DNA of 34,594 nucleotides, from contig CANBES010000015.1 in NCBI GenBank assembly GCA_947367845.1, positions 1-34,594 of the forward strand, read 5' to 3'. Every line of letters begins with the position of its first letter. Within the stretch, counting starts at the first letter, position 1. The stretch comes from an uncultured Clostridium sp. GTDB taxonomy: Bacteria > Bacillota > Clostridia > TANB77 > CAG-508. The notes beneath the pieces were generated by a model. It was given only the letters and a program-made list of their open reading frames with translations. It made no database searches and was not told the origin of the DNA. Shown in pieces: positions 30,641 to 34,594 of the stretch. The position numbers and the translations under genes are program-made.

Positions 30641-32729
30641 TTATTTCTCCTTTATAATATTTTTACTTCCAAAATAAGTTGCTAAGAAATATGAACCATA
30701 AATTATTCCTATAACTATTACTGTTGCTACAATCGAAGGCAATAAATCTTCTTTGCTTGCTAATCCTGACATCATTTCTAGTGCAAATTGTATTCCAAAA
30801 ATTGAATGTATTACTGCAAGAACCATTGGTAGTCCGAAGAATATTCCTATTTGTCTAAATAATGACCTATTAATAATTTTTTCGTCACAACCTATTTTTC
30901 TTAAAATAGTATATCTTTGTTTATTATCAGAACTTTCTGTTAATTGTTTTAATGCTAATATTGCTGAACTTGCTATTAAAAAGATAATTCCTAAATATAT
31001 TGCTATAAATGTTATTATTGTAGCAAGCCCTGTACTTGATTGAATTATAATTATTTTTGTCATACCGTCAAGTTGAATTCCTTTTTCGCTTAAATTTTGT
31101 ACAAAACCAGAATCTCCACTTTCGAACATTTCTGCTATTTTTTCTTTTTCTTCATCTGTATCAGCATTGAAATTTGCTGCTAATAAGTATCTTTCTTTTT
31201 CATTTTCCGTTAAGTTGCAGTTATCTGGAACAAGAATAATCCCTGTGTTTGTATGGCTTGTTGACATCACAATAAATCCTGATTTACATTCATTGTATTT
31301 AGATTTATATTCTTTCCCTGCTATTGTTAGTTCGTTCGTCCCTTCATTTATTGCTTGATTTCTTATTGATTCTATACTATCAAAATCACAAAGAATTATA
31401 TACTCGTCATCATTTAAATCGTATTGTTCAATCCCATATATTTTTGCTATTTTATTATAGTCTGATATTTTTACTATTTGTTCTGCTGTATCATATGCTA
31501 ACATTGGATATTTAGCTTTTATTTCCTCAATTTTATCTCCAAAAAAATCTCCCCAAGTCAAATCATTTGTTGCATATATTGCTATTTCTACAATATCTTT
31601 TAAATTGTTCATATCAAATTTGTTGTTTATCATTGTTTCTTGTATTGATATTCTAGAATCTTCCCTTTGCTCTTTTGTGGTTGTTATTGTTCTACCGTAA
31701 TGTGTATACGTTTCAGGTAAATTTGCTGTTTTATATAAATTTACATCAACTGGCGTCATTTCAATTAATTCTCTTTGCATTGTATTTCTTAAAGATAAAC
31801 TTGTAGAAAGTATAGAAATTGTCATAAATAGCATTAGACAAATAACACTCATACTAACTGTATTTGTATTGATTTTGTTGTTCATTTGTCTTAATACAAA
31901 CATATTGGTATCTTTTAAATAGATTTTCTTATTTTTTTGAATTATCTGTAATATAAACCCTGATAAAGACCAGAAAATCAATATTGTACTAACTATTCCC
32001 ATTATAATTGGTGGCATAATTTTATCTGCTGTGTCTAGTGAATGTGCATCTGCTGTTACTTTCCAATATGCATACCCTAAAACGCTTGCCCCTATGATAA
32101 ATATCAAAATAGAGATAATAGGATTTTTTATTTTCACTTGTTCATTTTTCTTATTTGCATTTAATAAATTTATCAATTTATATCTTGAAACTGATATTGT
32201 ATTAAAAACTATAACTGCCAAATACATTACTGCAAAATATATACAAGTTTTTATGCATGCATCTTTTGAAAATACAAATTGGAACTTGCTCATATCTGCT
32301 TCAAACATTTTTGCTACTAATATAGACATAAATTGTGAAGCAAATATTCCGAATGGCAAGGCCAACTACAAGAGAGATTACTCCTACAAAGATTGTTTCC
32401 ATTAAAATTATTTTTGATATTTGCTTTCTTCCCATTCCTAGAGTCATATAAATTCCAAATTCTTTTTTCCTTCGATTAATTAGGAAATTATTTGCATATA
32501 CAATTAGTAATCCCAACACAACGGCTACAAATACTGATACAAATCCAAGCATAGTTATCATTAATTTTATAATTTCTCTTTGTGACTGTGATACTTGTAA
32601 CATAGCTTGTTGACTGTCTAAAGAGTTAAACATATAAAAAATGCTTACTCCTAATACTAGTGTTAAAAAGTATATACTGTAATCTTTTATGCTTTTTTTC
32701 ATATTATTGAAAGATAATTTAAATAACAT
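30641..32729 (-). CDS. BceB-type ABC transporter permease, +1 frameshift at CGG codon
   Basis: 695 aa with the frame change. Ten-helix FtsX/BceB architecture: helix 1 after MLFKLSFNNMKKSIKDYSIY, FtsX domain with FLINRRKKEFGIYMTLGMG near residue 84, a large extracellular loop (about residues 275-475), three C-terminal helices with RYTILRKIGCDEKII. The family detoxifies cell-wall peptide antibiotics such as bacitracin and signals to a BceS kinase. The first frame reaches CGG (32349-32351, codon 127) in VVGLAI and then runs into 14 unrelated codons and a stop. Skipping the C gives VVGLAIGIFASQFMSIL and the rest. Overlaps bceA by 11 nt. Length is 3n+1. Confidence 0.93.
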
Positions 32730-33486
32730 CGTTCAAATCACCTCCAAGAAGTGTTTGGACCTCGATTATTTTTTCAAAGAATTCTTTTCTTGTGTCATTT
32801 CCTTTAACTATTTCATTGAATATTTTTCCATCTTTTATAAATAAAATTCTTTTTGCATAAGAAGCGGTAAATGCATCGTGTGTAACCATTAGAATTGTTG
32901 CATATAACTTTTGGTTTAATAGTTCAAAATTTTCTAATAACTGTCTAGCTGATTTACTATCTAATGCTCCTGTTGGTTCATCTGCAAGTACAAGTTGTGG
33001 ATTTGTTATAATAGCTCTTGCTGATGCAATTCTTTGTTTTTGCCCACCAGATACTTGATATGGATATTTGTTTAATATCTCTTTTATACCTAGTTTTTCT
33101 GCAATATCTTGAACTCTTTTATTAATCTCCTTTGCTGGTACTTTTTGAATTGTAAGGGCTATTGCGATATTTTCATAAGCTGTAAGCGTATCTAGCAAAT
33201 TAAAATCTTGAAATATAAAGCCTAGTTCTTCTCTTCTAAATTTATTTAGCTTATTTCCCTTTAGTTTTGTTATATCTTCCCCGTTAACTATTATGTGCCC
33301 TGCTGTTACTCTGTCTATTGTAGATATACAATTTAAAAGTGTAGACTTTCCGCTTCCACTCGCTCCCATTATTCCTACGAACTCACCTTTGTTAACATTA
33401 AAGCTAATATTATCTATTGCTTTTGTTAAGTTAGATTTATTTCCATAGTATTTTTCAATATTTTTTACTTCTAAAACATTTTTCAT
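32719..33486 (-). CDS. BceA-type ABC transporter ATP-binding protein
   Basis: 255 aa MacB/BceA-like ATPase. Walker A GASGSGKST (about residues 40-48), Q-loop FIFQDFNLLD, signature VSGGQKQR, Walker B QLVLADEPTGALD, switch His in MVTHD. It powers the BceB permease. SD AAAGGAG is 6 nt before the ATG; a promoter with TATAAT at 33515-33520 and a poor -35 (TGGCAA) lies upstream with a three-half-site candidate operator, as expected for activation by a response regulator. Confidence 0.95.
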   Translation of the reverse strand: MKNVLEVKNIEKYYGNKSNLTKAIDNISFNVNKGEFVGIMGASGSGKSTLLNCISTIDRVTAGHIIVNGEDITKLKGNKLNKFRREELGFIFQDFNLLDTLTAYENIAIALTIQKVPAKEINKRVQDIAEKLGIKEILNKYPYQVSGGQKQRIASARAIITNPQLVLADEPTGALDSKSARQLLENFELLNQKLYATILMVTHDAFTASYAKRILFIKDGKIFNEIVKGNDTRKEFFEKIIEVQTLLGGDLNDVI

Positions 33487-33514
33487 TTAAAAAACTCCTT
33501 TCTTTTCTATTCTA

Positions 33515-33578
33515 ATTATAGCTACTTATTTATTCTGTTGCCATCGATTTGCCTTACAAAACCTTACAATTTCGTAAG
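33515..33578 (-). promoter_or_regulatory. bceA promoter with candidate response-regulator operator
   Basis: -10 TATAAT (33515-33520), 17 bp, poor -35 TGGCAA (33538-33543). Just upstream are CTTAC at 33553-33557, CTTAC at 33563-33567 and its inverse GTAAG at 33574-33578, spaced about one helical turn; the last two form the dyad CTTAC-N6-GTAAG. This matches the layout of an activator site for an OmpR-type regulator; binding is inferred. Confidence 0.6.
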
Positions 33579-33595
33579 ACTTGTATTATGCAAAA

Positions 33596-33620
33596 AGAAA
33601 AGTTGCTTATCAACTTTTCT
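33596..33620 (-). terminator. Terminator of the kinase operon
   Basis: 10-bp perfect stem AGAAAAGTTG (33596-33605) / CAACTTTTCT (33611-33620), 5-nt loop, followed on the minus strand by a T-tract. It lies about 37 nt after the kinase stop and before the bceA promoter, so the kinase and bceAB are separate transcripts. Confidence 0.75.
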
Positions 33621-33656
33621 CCTTATGAATTTGAACTTAAATTTAGAATATCTCTT

Positions 33657-34594
33657 TTATTTAAGCTCTATAAAACTATTTTGTGGAAATGTCAAGCTAA
33701 CTTCTGTCCCTATATCTTCTTCTGATTTTATATCAATCGATATTCCCAATTTATCACATAACTTTTTACACAAATACAATCCTATTCCTGTAGATTTCTT
33801 ATTAGAATATCTGCCATTAGTACCTGTAAATCCTTTTTCGAAAACTTTTTCAATTTCACTTTTCTTTATTCCAAGCCCATTGTCTTTTATATGTAAAGTT
33901 GTATTTTCCTTCTTGTTTGTTGAATAGATCTCAATTTTTAAACTATCCTCACTTTTTCTATATTTAACACTATTTTGTATAAGCTGATTTAAAATAAAAA
34001 TAATCCATTTGCTATCAGTACTAACTTTACTATCTATATCATGTAAATCTATAAGCACTTTTTCTGTAATCAAAGTATTTTTATTCTTCTTTATACTTTC
34101 ATTAAAAATATCTTTTAAAATAATCTTTTTTATGTAATAATCTTTTTCAACAGTATTACTCCTTGCATAAAACAGTGCTTGTTCTACGTAGTTTTCAACC
34201 TTATCTAACTCTTCATCTATATTATCCATTATAGGTGATTTATTATTCTCAATTATCATTTTACTTGTAGCTATTGGAAGCTTAATCTCATGAATCCACA
34301 ACTCAATATATTCTTTATAATCTTCCTGAAGATATTTATATTTGTTCACATTTTCTATCATAGATTTATTAATTTGCACCAAACTATCATAAGAAATCTT
34401 ACCTTCAGCAAAATTTGGTCGTTTAATAATTTCTGTAATTAAATACTTGTCCTCTAGCTCTTTTAAAACATCTTCGAAATTTGAATAATAATTTCTTTTA
34501 ATAAAATATTCTATCAAAATTCCTATAAAATATAATCCTAAAATTACTATTGGAATATAAATTTTCACAAACGCTCCAAACGAATAAATCATTA
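33657..34594 (-). CDS. BceS-type intramembrane-sensing histidine kinase (5' end beyond window)
   Basis: At least 311 aa. A membrane helix (FVKIYIPIVILGLYFIGILI) at the window edge, a short linker without an extracellular sensor, H-box LWIHEIKLPIA (phospho-acceptor His), N-box NQLIQNSVKY, G1 DNGLGI, F-box FEKGFTG and G2 GIGLYLCKKL. The architecture is that of BceS kinases, which sense drug through the BceAB transporter. The ATG at 34590-34592 has only 2 nt before it in the window and the usual first helix is missing, so the real start is probably outside. The response regulator should lie just beyond the right edge. Confidence 0.9.
   Translation of the reverse strand, partial: MIYSFGAFVKIYIPIVILGLYFIGILIEYFIKRNYYSNFEDVLKELEDKYLITEIIKRPNFAEGKISYDSLVQINKSMIENVNKYKYLQEDYKEYIELWIHEIKLPIATSKMIIENNKSPIMDNIDEELDKVENYVEQALFYARSNTVEKDYYIKKIILKDIFNESIKKNKNTLITEKVLIDLHDIDSKVSTDSKWIIFILNQLIQNSVKYRKSEDSLKIEIYSTNKKENTTLHIKDNGLGIKKSEIEKVFEKGFTGTNGRYSNKKSTGIGLYLCKKLCDKLGISIDIKSEEDIGTEVSLTFPQNSFIELK

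Noticed and set aside
938..32351. Treating the four split genes as ordinary pseudogenes or random sequencing indels
   Set aside because: The same base is inserted in the same heptamer in the same phase in four unrelated genes, with no other damage in any of them. A systematic base-calling artefact stays possible, but many TTGG sites elsewhere in the window are unaffected.

Overview
The window comes from a very AT-rich, spore-forming, anaerobic, H2-producing Firmicute, most likely an uncultured (gut-type) member of the Clostridia. The evidence is a complete trimeric electron-bifurcating [FeFe]-hydrogenase operon (hydC-hydB-hydA), a cwlJ-gerQ spore-germination pair, strong AGGAGG ribosome sites, AGA-dominated Arg codons and many short U-tract terminators. 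No tRNA, rRNA, CRISPR array or intact mobile element was found.

Layout. 1-2.2 kb: a partial HAD hydrolase with an unusual hairpin between its Shine-Dalgarno (SD) sequence and start codon, a LysR regulator, a 33-aa Asn-rich peptide and a 184-bp palindromic element. 2.2-6.5 kb: hydCBA. 6.6-11.2 kb: a membrane protein, then uvrB-mgtC-cysE and two small orphan genes with foreign codon usage. 11.3-14.3 kb: DUF362, AIM24, alpha/beta hydrolase and 2H phosphoesterase genes. 14.4-17.4 kb: a zinc-ribbon protein, cwlJ-gerQ and a DUF4143 ATPase. 17.4-22.4 kb: a run of small-molecule-modifying genes (two GNATs, two NUDIX proteins, one carrying a LeuRS-editing-like domain, an APH-like kinase, VanZ) with a transposase fragment. 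22.6-25.8 kb: an XRE regulator, an L,D-transpeptidase, rdgB and folC. 26-28.7 kb: a short orphan gene, two tandem paralogous small RNAs and a radical-SAM/DUF4130 DNA-repair pair. 28.7-34.6 kb: DUF4097 and LiaF-like envelope-stress genes and a BceAB-YxeA-BceS-type peptide-antibiotic module.

The main observation concerns the codon CGG. By hand scan I found only six in-frame CGG codons in the genes of this window. Four of them (lysR codon 247, uvrB codon 492, ATPase codon 156, bceB codon 127) sit exactly where the protein family requires a +1 frame change. The heptamer is the same each time: (A/C)TT CGG N, with the C skipped so that translation continues at GGN (Gly). The other two CGGs are in the two small orphan genes that use CGN Arg codons unlike their neighbours. 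This looks like an unassigned or starved CGG codon (no tRNA-Arg-CCG) that is passed by +1 ribosomal frameshifting, resembling the CUU-AGG-C site of yeast Ty1 and the CUU-UGA-C site of prfB. A systematic sequencing artefact is the main alternative. A fifth broken gene (AIM24) is different: it is disrupted by a 7-bp tandem duplication.
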